Of a stretch of 64,000 bases of DNA, positions 18,601-28,418 are shown one piece after another (position 1 is the first letter of the stretch; every line of letters begins with the position of its first letter). Below the pieces are notes generated by a model. It worked only from the letters and a program-made list of their open reading frames with translations, was not told the origin of the DNA and did no database searches. Origin of the DNA: Methanosarcina mazei S-6 (GTDB lineage: Archaea; Halobacteriota; Methanosarcinia; Methanosarcinales; Methanosarcinaceae); contig NZ_CP009512.1 in assembly GCF_000970205.1 (NCBI RefSeq), positions 3,100,001 through 3,164,000 of the forward strand, written 5' to 3'. Position numbers and translations under genes: made by a program.

Positions 18601-18782
18601 TCACGCAAAATCGGAAGCATCACCACCTCGGTAAAGCTCTGCCTGTAGCTGTCACTGGGATGCTGTTTATTATCGAGATCAATAATTTCCCAATCCAGGC
18701 TATGAAGTTGATTGAGAAAAGGTTTTTCGACGTGGTTGCGTTCGTCGAGTTTTATGTGAGGAGGTGTTTTGTCTTGGATCAT
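15630..18782 (-). CDS. hsdR: Type I restriction enzyme R (motor and nuclease) subunit
   Basis: 1050 residues. The N-terminal nuclease domain has the PD-(D/E)xK core (FPDIVLFLNGLPVVVIECKSP, ECK near residue 165). A superfamily 2 translocase follows: Walker A HTQGSGKSLTM (~319), DEAH box MIDEAHRSQ (~429), GYTGTPIDK, and motif VI LQAIARVNRV. The C-terminal part is the helical region that contacts the methylase core. All key residues are intact, so the enzyme looks active. It starts 71 bases after the PHP-ATPase gene and is followed 6 bases later by the metallopeptidase. It cuts DNA lacking modification at the HsdS target after ATP-driven translocation. Confidence 0.97.
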   Translation of the reverse strand: MIQDKTPPHIKLDERNHVEKPFLNQLHSLDWEIIDLDNKQHPSDSYRQSFTEVVMLPILREQIKIINPWLEDDQVEEVIKQLTASFPGTDLIKNNRHVFSLLLENTSVSENRQTGEKSPTVRFVDFKHRDNNRFIAVCQFKVRILGTEHHIFPDIVLFLNGLPVVVIECKSPKVKDAIPEAIDQILRYSEQRGFKGEGSSPLFYYNQIVIVTCRQEAKFGTITTHNENQFFRWADPYPRTVDELEHGSSGPNDQQRLVAGMLDRNNLLDLIRTFTLFSVNDKGETIKIVGRYQQFRAVKLAVKRLLEGQSPRERSGIIWHTQGSGKSLTMMFMVREMYQHPQLSHWKVVFVTDRTQLEQQLSETSQSIGFTVKAAEFINPKKKPDGKSLKELLHSDSSDLVMAMIHKFREADLKEVFPELNPSPNILVMIDEAHRSQYKTLGANLDKGVPNASRIGYTGTPIDKTERVFGDYIDKYTMRQSIEDGVTLEIIYEGRTHNAEVTDRDEMDKAFEDVFSEYNLKQRLQILGYGSRDAYLEAEPTIEAKAKDMIEHYLTHVFSNGYKAQIVATSREAAVRYKKFIDASLADEITCLEKENPKKLDLSQLKKLKTDVIISGNNNDSPELKAYSDNSKHETSIKSFKMAFGSEEEGITGDMGILIVNNMLLTGFDAPVEQVMYLDKVIFAHNLLQAIARVNRVAGVTKEKGFVVDYVGIGHHLKKALENYDEREQKEVIDTLSFPEDELRELIASHAAIMDLLKKYGLTDLTDYDAFFDLFYDEDLRFEFMLAFKKLTKCLNLIFPARQALEYIDDYKALTEIYGLAGEHFRDGRLSMKGIPPKLRAITDVYLESKGIAVKVKPISILDEDFLKQAGKRTRTKTKAAEVEHAIRHYLDVELDDDPDLQASFAEALANIFREFHDNWERIYEELEELRVRIINASKEPTYGLHRKKQMPLFRMFKHEVFGEKNLSEDEISSLVNLTQQIFLVVERELKLTGFWESIPARNKLKAEIQSILLASEFANMPVLVKNRAQLISRIMEIAEKNNDIILYAE

Positions 18783-18853
18783 GATTTCTCATCTTTTCTC
18801 TGTCCTAAACTTCTTTATTAGAGAGATGAATATTTTTATTGATAACAAATGTA

Positions 18854-21800
18854 TTATTTAGAAAGAGCATATCGATTTTCTCTCACCTTGAAAGCGGGTT
18901 CTCCCCCTTCCAGAAGAAGACAAACCGCTTCACGCACCCCAAGGTTACTAGCCTTCCCAATGTGTTCCAGAGAACCAGGATTGTACTTTATAGTGGGGTA
19001 TGACTGCGAATTTGACCTTTCTGCAGTGGCTATTATAACCTGCTCAGCATCAGTAGCGACTACTAAATTTGGGTTGTGTGTCACCAATATAATTTGACGG
19101 CGTTTTTTTGCTTTCCGTATATATGGCACCAGCTGGTCATATACCGATGAGTTGTCGAGGTTACCTTCTGGTTGGTCAATTATTAGGGGGCGAGTATCAT
19201 CCTCGTCCATCAGGAGATAGAGAACCAGCAATGCAATGCCTCGTGTGCCAGGAGATAGGTATTCGAGTTCTGTTTCATTGTATCGAATCTTATAGTTGAG
19301 CGAAATATGGTCAGTGGAATACATCCAATCATAAAGCTCAACGAGTGATGTTTTTAGAGATGCAAATTTTTCTAAAAATGATTCAGCATCGAACAATTTT
19401 ACAAACTTTTCAAACTGAGCCCTGATCTCTTCTATTTCACCTTTTTTCCATGCTGGAACTAGAGATGATTCCACAAATCTTTCGATCTCCAACTTCTTCT
19501 CATCCACGCCTGCATGACGTCTATCAAAGAATCTCCCTACATTTTCAAGCCATGCCCGGAAGTCGATCTGATAACCTACAAAAATCTCGAATTTCTTATC
19601 CATTCCAAGGTCTTCAATCGCGTGCTGAATGGGTATATATAGGTCACGAAGACCTGCCTCGTCATCTTTGAGTGCTGAAAAAAATTCAAGGTAAATTTCC
19701 AATAGTTGGCTTTGCTTCTTAGAAAGAAGCTTTTTGACTCGGGTATCCAAGTTCTTTATTTCCATTTCAAGGCGCTCAACAGTTCCCTTCCGCTCCGAAA
19801 TTTGCTTTTGAAGGTCAAGGAGTCTCTTTCGCCGTTCCTCATCTTTTGAAACTTTTTCCTTTAACTCGGTTATCGATTTTGTTACAGCAAGTATAGTCTT
19901 GGAATTTGTGCCATCATTCTTGCTCTCTGTATCTTCAGGCTCGCTCCCCTTTAGCTTAGTAATATCCGAGTCAATAGTTTGAAGTTTACTGTTAAGAGAC
20001 AAATCGACTGTTCCATCCCATATCGGTGGCATCCTTTTAATCAGATCTTCTTCTATCCCCACTTCCCTAAGTTTTCCTTGGATTTCTTTTACTTCCGATT
20101 CCACTTTACTCTTCAATAAACCATACGTTTGTTTCACATCCTCAATTTCCCTTCTGAGGCGTGTTTTTGTGGCAATATTCTTTTCAATACCTGCAAGCAG
20201 GTTTTGCTGTTCTTGAAGCTGTTCAAACATCTCTTGATCTATAAACTGCGTTGCATCTGGAAGTTGTTTATTAAGATCTTCAATTTGCTTCTCCACTTCT
20301 TTCTTGGAATCCACTTTTGATTGACGTTGACTGATAGTCTGATACAGACGTTCAATCTCTTTATTAAGTGTTGCAATCTCTCCCCTAAATTTTTCCCTCC
20401 TCATACTCGAAGCAGCTTCTCGCGCTTTACGCAGTTCACTAAAAGATGAATAGCCTTCCTTCTGAATTTCATTTAAACGGGTAAAGACTACATCCTCGAT
20501 AGCTTTTTGAAGCTCGTGTCCTTCATAATCTGATGAACAAAGTCTCTCCACAAAATCTTGAGAGAGGTAACGAACCAGTGGAAGCGATACAAGATGCGGT
20601 TTATCTACTAGAATAGCTGATGTAGTACTCCCATTTCCCCATTTTAATTGGACTTTTACGTCGGATAGATGTGGTCGCCCCTTAGTAATAAAAGACGACT
20701 GTGATTTTTTATCCCATGGAACACCCGCAGCAAAAGCGGCAAGTTCAGCAATTGCAGTTTTCCCTGCCCCTTTCTCACCAATTACCGCCACAAGACCAGC
20801 GTTTAGCTCAACATTCTTTTGAGTGAACCAGTTTTTTGTATTGGAAAAGCTGATACGACGAATTAATTGACTCTTGTCTGTTGGCTGTGGTGGAACAGCC
20901 CCAATGTGAACCCGATCTTCAGGCTCCCAGAGGATTTGTCGTAGTCCTTGGAATGTAGGGTCACTTTTAATCCAGCAAAAACGTTCATTATCTGGTTGAA
21001 ATAGCTTTTCTATCTCATGGGCATCAGAACCGTGTATACAAGGCTTAAGAGACCCATACTGACTAATGATATCTTCAGCTGTGACTTCAGACTTCTTGCC
21101 AAGGTAATGTTCTCTATCTCTCGGATTGCCGGAAAAAACGAAGTCGCACAAACAAAGCATCTCATCTCGAATAGCAGCAAAACCATCCAATGGGAGTCCA
21201 CTTATTCCGTCTTTTCCATTTGCAATTCCGATCAAGCAATTGCTGCGCAGCCATGCCTCTTCTTCCAACCATTTTTTTAGGTCGGTACGGTCTGGTTTGA
21301 ATTGTTCAATTCCAAAGCGATAAGCATGATCATCGTTTTCGAAATCACTTTTCTGTTTACGAGCAAATTCAATCAATTCATTGCGACTGCATCCATATCT
21401 TTCGCCTTTATAAATAAATTTTAGATTTTTGAGTGACCGTTTAATTTTAGCAATATGGTCTGGGTCTGATGGATCTATTAGCAGGTGCAAATTTAATGCT
21501 TTGCCATCCCTTGTTTGAGGCATAATCCTAAATTCAACGTTTGGTATCAGAAGATGAACGTTTTTAAGCCGGCCATCTTTTTTTGCTATTACAAGTTTTT
21601 CATAGCCATCAATAGACATGTAATCCGTTACGCCGATTACCGCTATTCCTGATCTTTCTGAAGCAGATTCTAAGGCATTGACGTACTCATCCCACTCCAT
21701 GCCAGAAAAGGCATTTCCCATCCGGCTGCATGGAGTATGAACATGAAGATCCCAGAGACGCCATTGAGAACCTTTGGGATATTTTGATTTAAGGAATGAA

Positions 21801-21880
21801 ATGGACTTTTCGGTGCCAACTATAGAGCGTTCATCCATTGTTGACAGGGTGCTCTGATATTCTTTGCCTTGACTCATCAT
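18854..21880 (-). CDS. PHP phosphoesterase fused to an SMC/RecN-like ATPase (TrlF-like), inside the hsd operon
   Basis: 1008 residues. An N-terminal PHP domain carries metal ligands in DLHVHTPCSRMG (HVH at 46-48), GVTDYMS and CIHGSDAHE (near 287). An ABC-type ATPase follows: Walker A GEKGAGKT (~367), a long coiled coil (about 500-720), signature LSPGTRGIALLVLYLLM, Walker B IIDQPEGNLDN (~901) and ILVTHNPNLVV. Both active sites look complete. The layout matches the TrlF-type AAA-like ATPases placed near defence genes and broadly recalls the RloC/PrrC nuclease-ATPases associated with type I systems, but the nuclease part differs. Its start overlaps the hsdS end by 4 bases (ATGA), so it is co-translated with the modification genes. 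A guard or second-line nuclease role is inference. Confidence 0.88.
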   Translation of the reverse strand: MMSQGKEYQSTLSTMDERSIVGTEKSISFLKSKYPKGSQWRLWDLHVHTPCSRMGNAFSGMEWDEYVNALESASERSGIAVIGVTDYMSIDGYEKLVIAKKDGRLKNVHLLIPNVEFRIMPQTRDGKALNLHLLIDPSDPDHIAKIKRSLKNLKFIYKGERYGCSRNELIEFARKQKSDFENDDHAYRFGIEQFKPDRTDLKKWLEEEAWLRSNCLIGIANGKDGISGLPLDGFAAIRDEMLCLCDFVFSGNPRDREHYLGKKSEVTAEDIISQYGSLKPCIHGSDAHEIEKLFQPDNERFCWIKSDPTFQGLRQILWEPEDRVHIGAVPPQPTDKSQLIRRISFSNTKNWFTQKNVELNAGLVAVIGEKGAGKTAIAELAAFAAGVPWDKKSQSSFITKGRPHLSDVKVQLKWGNGSTTSAILVDKPHLVSLPLVRYLSQDFVERLCSSDYEGHELQKAIEDVVFTRLNEIQKEGYSSFSELRKAREAASSMRREKFRGEIATLNKEIERLYQTISQRQSKVDSKKEVEKQIEDLNKQLPDATQFIDQEMFEQLQEQQNLLAGIEKNIATKTRLRREIEDVKQTYGLLKSKVESEVKEIQGKLREVGIEEDLIKRMPPIWDGTVDLSLNSKLQTIDSDITKLKGSEPEDTESKNDGTNSKTILAVTKSITELKEKVSKDEERRKRLLDLQKQISERKGTVERLEMEIKNLDTRVKKLLSKKQSQLLEIYLEFFSALKDDEAGLRDLYIPIQHAIEDLGMDKKFEIFVGYQIDFRAWLENVGRFFDRRHAGVDEKKLEIERFVESSLVPAWKKGEIEEIRAQFEKFVKLFDAESFLEKFASLKTSLVELYDWMYSTDHISLNYKIRYNETELEYLSPGTRGIALLVLYLLMDEDDTRPLIIDQPEGNLDNSSVYDQLVPYIRKAKKRRQIILVTHNPNLVVATDAEQVIIATAERSNSQSYPTIKYNPGSLEHIGKASNLGVREAVCLLLEGGEPAFKVRENRYALSK

Positions 21881-23136
21881 ACATCTGCAACCTCCGTCTG
21901 ATTAAAAAGAGCAGTGACGCGCGTCTTACCCGTGAGCAGGTCTTGCATGAGAGCTGTTTTAAGTGAGAAGAGTTTTTGAAGAGTTCTTGTAAGATCTTCG
22001 AGGACTGAACTTTGCAATATTAATATACGTTCAATTTTTTCCTGCTCACTAATATCCGGTACCTTAACCAATAGAGTACGCATTTCCCCGACATTGAAGT
22101 GTTGCTGTGCCAATCCTCCTTGACCTTCTAAAACTTGCCTTTTCCCATTGTCGGAATTAACCCATATAGAAAGAAAATTAGACCTAATTACTTCATTTTT
22201 CGGTCTCGATATTACGAGATCAACGCAATTACTTCCATCTAGCTCTCTAGGTATTACACTGGTTGTCCCTGGGTAACCTGTTCTTACTGTAACCAAATCT
22301 CCTTCTCTAAGACGACTCTTTGATAACATTTCGTTATCTGTTTTGGATATAAAAACAAGGTCATCACAAAAAATTGTGTTTTCTCTTACGTTTGCAGACC
22401 TCAAAACTGGTATACCTTCCGGACGATAATACTGTGCAGGACGAATAACTATACCAACAACAATTTCTCGGCAAAGTGCTGCACATGGCTTTACCTCCCA
22501 TTCCACTGGAATCCTCCCCAATGGAGAATCTTTGAATTCGTGAGTTTCTTCGGAGCGGAGGTTGCCATGCTCATCTATTCCGCGGGTGAGGAGATCCTGC
22601 ATCAGGCCGGTCTTGATTCGCTGCTTCTTGGCAATCAACGCCTCGGTCTGTTCAATCGCTTGATCCACCTTCGAGAGGATCTCGGCGATTTTAGTTTGTT
22701 CAAATTTGGAAATGGGAAACGGAGCTCTGAACCTGTCTAGTTCCTTCCTCGTAATATGTTGCATTGTGGAACCATGAGATGCTTTTGTCAGTTCAGGTAG
22801 ATAGAACTCAATGAATAACTTAAGGAAAACTCTATCAACACCTTCTTTTTCAATAACTTTGAAAAGGTGTTGATTGAGTGCTGCACGACCATGTTGCCAG
22901 ATCCTAAGGAATAGCGATGCACTCCACGAAAAGATTAAATCACCGTTTTCAATGATGTTTTTTTGAGGAATTTTGCCTGAAGAGTAGTCTATAAGTTCGT
23001 TGGGATTCTTCAGTTGTTCGATCCGGATAATAGGTAATCCATCCTCCCCCCAATCATCTGGTTTGAATGAATAGCCATTTATATATTCGGCAAGTTCGCT
23101 AAGCTTTTTCTCACTCCACCCCTCTATGACCTTCAT
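21877..23136 (-). CDS. hsdS: Type I restriction specificity subunit HsdS
   Basis: 419 residues with the usual two target-recognition domains, each followed by a conserved helix: first [21 protein letters not shown]...LPIIRIEQL, then [14 protein letters not shown]...[10 protein letters not shown]. The two spacer helices share [19 protein letters not shown]-like and [14 protein letters not shown] sequences, followed by [12 protein letters not shown] / [12 protein letters not shown] repeats. It determines the bipartite DNA target. It overlaps hsdM and the PHP-ATPase gene by 4 bases at each end. The target sequence cannot be predicted here. Confidence 0.97.
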   Translation of the reverse strand: MKVIEGWSEKKLSELAEYINGYSFKPDDWGEDGLPIIRIEQLKNPNELIDYSSGKIPQKNIIENGDLIFSWSASLFLRIWQHGRAALNQHLFKVIEKEGVDRVFLKLFIEFYLPELTKASHGSTMQHITRKELDRFRAPFPISKFEQTKIAEILSKVDQAIEQTEALIAKKQRIKTGLMQDLLTRGIDEHGNLRSEETHEFKDSPLGRIPVEWEVKPCAALCREIVVGIVIRPAQYYRPEGIPVLRSANVRENTIFCDDLVFISKTDNEMLSKSRLREGDLVTVRTGYPGTTSVIPRELDGSNCVDLVISRPKNEVIRSNFLSIWVNSDNGKRQVLEGQGGLAQQHFNVGEMRTLLVKVPDISEQEKIERILILQSSVLEDLTRTLQKLFSLKTALMQDLLTGKTRVTALFNQTEVADV

Positions 23137-25805
23137 TTCAAATACCCCATCCCTTTCAGGAACCCATCTAGAGTATTCAAGGTTTCATTGCGTTTATTTT
23201 CCAGATCGCTACTAGAATCCGCGTATTTGTCCCAGAGGTTTTCGACCACCTGAACCAGCCCGCGCTTTTCGGCGTTGAGGTAGCGGTTCAGTTCGTTATT
23301 TATCAGATCATAGAGCTTTTTCAGAATTAACTGCTGGGCTTCCTCTTCAGTTAGCTGGCCTCCAATGGCGACAAGAGTACTATCGGTTTTGGTGAGGCGC
23401 GCTTGAAGGACAGATTTGTCCTTATTCAAGGCAGTGATTTTCTTCTTATCGTCCTTGTTTTTCGGATCGAGCTCAACCAGTTGATCATTTACCTGCCGGA
23501 TCATCTCACGGCTTTCAGCCTTGAATCCGTCGCCACCGAGGCGTTTAATCTGGAGTTTGAGTTCCAGTTCGTCGGTTTTGCTTTTCAGAGCAGCCCTGCT
23601 ATCTTTTATGCGTTTTTCTATGTCCTTGATGGTATTTTCCTGGTCCTGAAGGTTTTTCAGTTCTTTGCGAGCGGAGTCACCAGGGCTGCCTTTGAGATCG
23701 TCAATCAGTTCCTTGAGGGCTTTTTTAATGACGGCAGCAGTAACTGTCTCTTCTTCATTCGGTTCATAGGCTGCCACTTCCTGCGCGGCTTCTACTGCTT
23801 CAGTAAGTTCGCTCTGTGCCTCGCTTATCTGAGCTTCCAGTGTTTCAATCTTCTCGGACTCAGCCTGGAAGAATTCAGCAATCAGGTAATCATCCGGAAT
23901 CAGGCTGTGATGCCAGCCGGTAGAGATAATGGTTTTGAGGTCGTAGCGGATCTGCTGCCACCAGTTTACAAATACACCGGCGCTCTGGAACTCGTCGAGC
24001 ACACCAAGGGGGATCAGTTTTTCTTTAAGCGTTTTCAGCAGCTCAGAACGGACTTCAGGCATCTTCTTTCCATTGTGAAGCTGGGAAAAATCATCGCGAG
24101 CTACTGTCCACCAGGCTTCCAGCTCATCATGATGAATTGTAAGAGTCTTCTGGAGAGTAGGATTTGCTTCCAGAGTTGCCTTGATTTTCGGTTTTGTATC
24201 TATCTCCTTACGGAAGGCGAGATAACCGGAGCGTTCGGGACGGAACATAGTTTCATGATCGACTCCGAAGCGAGCAAAGTCGGGAGCAAGGGCTGCAACT
24301 TCGGCTTCGGGGATACCGCCAATCAGGTGTGCCTGCACATCCTCAGGTTCAGGTTCTGGTGTGTTGTCCACATAGCGGCGAATGTTAAGGTTATAATCGT
24401 TCTCAACAATCTCTGCTTTACTGATTAAACGTGAATATTTGGGAATTCCACGTTTGTTGGTGAAAACAAAATCAATCTTTTCGATGTCCTCAGGGCGTAG
24501 TTTGTTCTGGGCCTTACCTTCGGCATATTCGCGATCGGCATTGATGAATAGAATCTTATCCTTAATCGAATCAGGCTTATTTTTGTTGGCAACGATGACA
24601 CAGGCAGGGATGCCCGTACCATAAAAGAGACCTGGCGGCAGACCAATGACGGCTTCTATCACATCGTCATTGATAAAAATCTCACGGATCAGTTTCTCCT
24701 TACCTCCGCGAAACAGCACGCCGTGAGGCATGATTGTTGCCATGTGACCATCAGGTTTGAGGCTGGCGAGCATATGCTGCACAAACATCAGGTCTGCCTT
24801 CTTTCCTGTCTCAGGACAAAACTCTCGGAAGCGACTGGCGAATTTCATGCTGGCACGGCTGTAGTTCTGTGAAAAGGGGGGATTAGCCAGCACACGGTCA
24901 AACTTGCGGATCTGACCGTGATCCAGAATCATTGGATCCTCCAGCGTATCCCCGTTCTCGATGGTAAAACGGGTGATATTGTGGAGAATCATATTCATGT
25001 TACAGATCGACCAGACAGTGCCGTTTGATTCCTGACCATAAAGAGCTAGATCGTTTGGATCTTGTCCTTGCTCCTCAACGTACTGATGGGACTGAATCAA
25101 GAAACCACCAGAACCGGCAGTCGGATCGTAGATCTCATTGCCTGCCTCCGGCTTGGTGATCTGAACCAAAAGACGCACCACTTCAACAGGGGTGTAAAAT
25201 TCGCCGCCTTTTTTACCTGCACTGTCGGCAAAATACTTGATCAGATATTCATAAGCCGCACCCAGCAAGTCAGGAAACTCGAAATTTTCGTTGACCAGCA
25301 CGAAATGGGGCTGGTTGAAATGATCCAGCAGATCTTTCCATTTCTGGTCAGGAATTTTGGTCTTACCTTTAACTGCATTAAAGTCAATATTGTTTTTTAG
25401 AACTCCTGCGAGAGAATCATTTTCCTCTTCGATAGCAGCAATAGCTTTGTTAAGCATATTACCAATATCATGCTTTAGGTCCTTGAGAGCAGGAACTCGT
25501 TCACCATTTTCATCAATCCATGACTCGTGCCAGCGAGCGCGAACAGGCACGAAGAAGGTCTCGCCGTAAGATGTTTTTTCTTCCTTTAGTTCATTGAGCA
25601 GTTCTGGCTTATCTCTTAGATGTGCATAATCTTTCTTGCACAGTTTATCACGTTTGTAGTCAAACTCATCTGATAGACGCTTGAGAAAAAGCATTCCAAA
25701 AATAAATTCCTTATACTCGGAGGCATCCATCTTGCCACGCAGAATGTCAGCGGCTTTGAAAAGGAAGTTTTCGAGTTGAGGAAGTGTAATTTTTTCAGTG
25801 GTCAA
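23133..25805 (-). CDS. hsdM: Type I modification methylase HsdM, long form
   Basis: Adenine-N6 DNA methyltransferase. An N-terminal helical HsdM_N domain is followed by the SAM motif [11 protein letters not shown] (~226) and the catalytic NPPF in [10 protein letters not shown] (~306). At 890 residues it is much longer than the common ~500-residue form. The added C-terminal ~380 residues contain charged coiled coils ([34 protein letters not shown]). Such long HsdM proteins occur in other archaea and bacteria. The start is TTG at 25805 with GAGGA 7 bases before it. It is the first gene of the operon. Confidence 0.96.
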   Translation of the reverse strand: MTTEKITLPQLENFLFKAADILRGKMDASEYKEFIFGMLFLKRLSDEFDYKRDKLCKKDYAHLRDKPELLNELKEEKTSYGETFFVPVRARWHESWIDENGERVPALKDLKHDIGNMLNKAIAAIEEENDSLAGVLKNNIDFNAVKGKTKIPDQKWKDLLDHFNQPHFVLVNENFEFPDLLGAAYEYLIKYFADSAGKKGGEFYTPVEVVRLLVQITKPEAGNEIYDPTAGSGGFLIQSHQYVEEQGQDPNDLALYGQESNGTVWSICNMNMILHNITRFTIENGDTLEDPMILDHGQIRKFDRVLANPPFSQNYSRASMKFASRFREFCPETGKKADLMFVQHMLASLKPDGHMATIMPHGVLFRGGKEKLIREIFINDDVIEAVIGLPPGLFYGTGIPACVIVANKNKPDSIKDKILFINADREYAEGKAQNKLRPEDIEKIDFVFTNKRGIPKYSRLISKAEIVENDYNLNIRRYVDNTPEPEPEDVQAHLIGGIPEAEVAALAPDFARFGVDHETMFRPERSGYLAFRKEIDTKPKIKATLEANPTLQKTLTIHHDELEAWWTVARDDFSQLHNGKKMPEVRSELLKTLKEKLIPLGVLDEFQSAGVFVNWWQQIRYDLKTIISTGWHHSLIPDDYLIAEFFQAESEKIETLEAQISEAQSELTEAVEAAQEVAAYEPNEEETVTAAVIKKALKELIDDLKGSPGDSARKELKNLQDQENTIKDIEKRIKDSRAALKSKTDELELKLQIKRLGGDGFKAESREMIRQVNDQLVELDPKNKDDKKKITALNKDKSVLQARLTKTDSTLVAIGGQLTEEEAQQLILKKLYDLINNELNRYLNAEKRGLVQVVENLWDKYADSSSDLENKRNETLNTLDGFLKGMGYLK

Positions 25806-26288
25806 GAATTATTCCTCGGAAATTATAAATTATTACAATGGTAAAATCAGGGGGATTTTCCTTACAGAGAATTAAAAGATTCCCGTGCCCCTTATATCTA
25901 AGTTATAGCAAATTTGTAAGTCACTCGAAATGACTTTTTGAGAATTCGTGAATTTTACTTTGCAACACTATATTAATTTCCCTTTAAATTTGTTTTGTTA
26001 TTTTTTTGAAAGCCTATTGTATAGATCTTTGCTGTAGACTCCGCTTGAACAGGCAATTAAATAATATGTGCAGCATAAATTATCAGATACACACTTTTAA
26101 AAGTAAATACTTCAATTAATTAATACTATAGTCCTAGAAAGTATCGATATGGATAGAAAAATTCAATCTAACCTATTAAATCACAGAGAAAAAAGTTGGG
26201 GAACTATGAATAATAAAAGGAAAAAATCTTCATCCATACTAGAAAAATCAAGTATCAAATCTCAACAATTTCGATTTTAGGTGAATAA
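25806..26288. other. AT-rich divergent promoter region
   Basis: 480 bases between hsdM (minus) and the CPBP protease gene (plus). A 43-codon frame at 26149-26280 ends just before the CPBP start and overlaps its ribosome binding site (AGGTGA), but has no good start signal of its own. No flanking repeats or integrase were found that would mark a border of the restriction island. Confidence 0.5.
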
Positions 26289-27119
26289 ATGATCCCCAGC
26301 TACAGGTACAAACCCGGAGTCTATTTTACTGCGACTTTTATTATAACCTATACTCTCTGGTTTGCAGGGGCATATTTAAGTTTTCAGGATGATAGCGGGC
26401 TGTATATGTTATTAATGATACCTGGACTGATGGCGCCTTTTCTTGTTTCACTGTTTATGATATTTACGTCCAAAAATTCGGATTTAAAAAAGGATTTTAT
26501 TAATCGGCTTATTAATCTCAGGTTAATAAGGCCAAAAGTGCTGCTGGCATTTTTTATAATAATGCCACTCACTGTTCTGGTATCTATTTTTCTTTCTCTT
26601 CCATTTGGTGGATCGACTTCTCAATTCCAATTTGCTGAAGGTTACTCATTTTCATCAGGGTTTGTCCCTGCGTTTCTTACTCTTCTCCTGGCTGCAACTT
26701 TTGAAGAGCTTGGATGGAGAGGATATGCCTTTGATAGTCTGCAAAGCAGGTACACTTTCTTTATGGCATCTCTTATTTTCGGCATACTCTGGTCACTCTG
26801 GCACTTCCCACTTATCTTTGTCAAGGACATGTATCAGTATGAGATTTTCCACGAAAACATCTGGTATGCAGTGAATTTTTTTGTCGGCGTCATCCCTATG
26901 GGAGTGGTTATCAGCTGGATCTGTATAAAAAACGGAAAAAGTGTTCTGGCAGCAATTCTCATTCACGTTTCCATCAATTTCTTGCAGGAAGCTCTGCAAA
27001 TGACCCAATTTGCAAAGTGCATTGAAACTGTGGTTATTACTATCGTTGCTGCCATTATTCTTGCATCAGATAAAGAGATGTTTTTTTCGAAAGAACATCT
27101 TGATGCTGAGAGGATCTGA
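26289..27119 (+). CDS. CPBP-family intramembrane metalloprotease
   Basis: 276-residue polytopic membrane protein with about eight hydrophobic segments. The CPBP/Rce1-like motifs are present: EELGWRGYAF (motif 1 with the EE and R), then LWSLWHFPLIF (motif 2 His) and IHVSINF (motif 4 His), all in or next to membrane helices. Family members cleave prenylated or small membrane proteins, or act as bacteriocin-immunity proteins. No partner gene nearby points to the substrate. AGGTGA precedes the ATG by 5 bases. Confidence 0.93.
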   Translation: MIPSYRYKPGVYFTATFIITYTLWFAGAYLSFQDDSGLYMLLMIPGLMAPFLVSLFMIFTSKNSDLKKDFINRLINLRLIRPKVLLAFFIIMPLTVLVSIFLSLPFGGSTSQFQFAEGYSFSSGFVPAFLTLLLAATFEELGWRGYAFDSLQSRYTFFMASLIFGILWSLWHFPLIFVKDMYQYEIFHENIWYAVNFFVGVIPMGVVISWICIKNGKSVLAAILIHVSINFLQEALQMTQFAKCIETVVITIVAAIILASDKEMFFSKEHLDAERI

Positions 27120-27176
27120 ATGACAAATAATTCAAAAGAACTCGAAAACTCTTTCCCTTCTCTCTATCCCAAAATC

Positions 27177-27335
27177 TTAATGTGCCTTAAAAATTTTATC
27201 ACTTTCATTTTTTCGCTGCTTACCCTGTTCTCTTTTATACATATCAAAACCGGAACATTTCGGACAGGAAAGCAGGTGAACCGAGACTCCTTTTTCACTA
27301 CTGAAAGACCTTCCACAATATGGGCATTCTGCCAT
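27177..27335 (-). CDS. Small C2HC-type zinc-finger protein (52 residues)
   Basis: A short gene on the minus strand reading MAECPYCGRSFSSEKG and VHLLSCPKCSGFDMYKRE, ending in a lysine-rich tail. The spacing C-x2-C-x12-H-x3-C, followed by another C-x2-C (SCPKC), is a compact zinc-binding module that is unlikely by chance. Start ATG 27333-27335; stop 27177-27179. The AT-rich 25 bases before the ATG lack a ribosome binding site, so it may be leaderless. It lies between the CPBP gene and rubrerythrin, opposite to both. Many such small zinc-finger proteins exist in archaea, mostly of unknown role. The overlapping plus-strand frame at 27120-27344 is its shadow. Confidence 0.65.
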   Translation of the reverse strand: MAECPYCGRSFSSEKGVSVHLLSCPKCSGFDMYKREQGKQRKNESDKIFKAH

Positions 27336-27831
27336 ATTTTATAATTATGATTTTTATCATTATTAACTTTTCCACACATTTACTTTGTTGTGTAAAAACA
27401 AAAATGACTCAAAACTTCACCCACTTTGTTTCTATAGAAAATAGAAAGTAACAGAAATCGAAGACAGAATAACTAAATGCAATTTTACTTCCTAAATTAT
27501 TTCCGGAATAATTTTTGGTGTTATTTCCTGAATTATTTCCTGTGTAATTCCTGCCTCTAATTCAGATTATCGCTGTCCGGAATAGCGCACCTTCAGAGAA
27601 ATTTCTTCTGAGCCCTGTCCGAACCAAAAACACTTTTATTCTCCAAACCCTAATAAACAGCAAATTCGGGCTTACACGGTTGAACTGAAAAGCAATAACA
27701 TGGCTTACTGTTAAATAATAGATAAGTGGCAGGAATCTCACTTTTTGTTGGCAGCGTAATTTGTTGGCAGCGCAATTGCGTAAGTCCTGAAAATATAGAG
27801 CTTTGAATTTTGTTGAAAAGGGGTTTTTTAA
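27336..27831. other. Intergenic region upstream of rubrerythrin
   Basis: About 500 bases with no gene found. There are imperfect repeats of an ATTATTTCC-type unit at 27490-27545 and a 16-bp direct repeat (TTTGTTGGCAGCGYAAT) at about 27744-27775. A likely TATA element AAAATATAG lies near 27790, with AAAGGGG shortly before the rubrerythrin ATG. Confidence 0.5.
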
Positions 27832-28380
27832 ATGAAAAAGATGACAGAACAGCATCTGATCAATGCATTTGGTGGGGAAAGCCAGGCACACATGAGATAT
27901 TTGCATTTTGCAAACCAGGCAGAGAAAGAAAAATTCACAAATGTAGCTCGCTTATTCCGAGCAATCTCACATGCCGAATACGTACATGCAGGCGACCACT
28001 ACAGGGCACTGAAACATCTCAACGGAGGCTTTGTCGCGAACAGCATGGGAGCTTTCGGGCCTGGAGATACCCTGAAAAACCTTCAACTTGCAATCGACGG
28101 CGAAACCTTTGAAATTGAAGAAATGTATCCGGTGTATATAGAAGTAGCAAAATTCCAGGGAGAAAAACTCGCACAGAGAAGTTTTGAGTGGTCTTACGCT
28201 ACTGAAAAACTGCATAAACAGCTTTTTGAAAAAGCTTTCGATGCGGTTAATGCGGGAAAGGATGTCAAACTCGGGCCTGTCCAGATCTGCGAGGTATGCG
28301 GATACACTCTCGAAGGGGAAGCTCCTGATAGATGCCCCGTGTGCGGTGCAGTAAAAGAAAAGTTTACTGCGTTTGAATAA
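27832..28380 (+). CDS. rbr: Rubrerythrin
   Basis: Non-haem di-iron peroxidase of anaerobes that removes hydrogen peroxide. The N-terminal ferritin-like four-helix bundle carries the iron ligands in GGESQAHMRY and SHAEYVHAGDHY, and a second E-x2-Y/H set further on. The C-terminal rubredoxin-like domain binds one iron through CEVCGY and CPVCGA. 182 residues, normal length. AAAGGGG lies before the ATG. It is monocistronic, ending at a hairpin with T-run. A linked redox partner is not seen in this window. Confidence 0.97.
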   Translation: MKKMTEQHLINAFGGESQAHMRYLHFANQAEKEKFTNVARLFRAISHAEYVHAGDHYRALKHLNGGFVANSMGAFGPGDTLKNLQLAIDGETFEIEEMYPVYIEVAKFQGEKLAQRSFEWSYATEKLHKQLFEKAFDAVNAGKDVKLGPVQICEVCGYTLEGEAPDRCPVCGAVKEKFTAFE

Positions 28381-28418
28381 GAATTCCTTCATAGTTTTTT
28401 CAGGCAGGCTCGTCGGTC

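Noticed and set aside
26149-26280. 43-codon frame upstream of the CPBP gene
   Set aside because: No clear start signal or recognisable sequence; kept only as a remark in the intergenic entry.
14736-26288. Restriction island as a mobile element with borders
   Set aside because: No integrase, transposase, tRNA end or flanking direct repeat was seen on either side.
27120-27344. 74-codon frame starting directly after the CPBP gene
   Set aside because: It lies opposite the zinc-finger gene and is explained as its shadow; no family features.
27562-27906. Minus-strand frame overlapping the start of rubrerythrin
   Set aside because: No family features, overlaps a certain gene.
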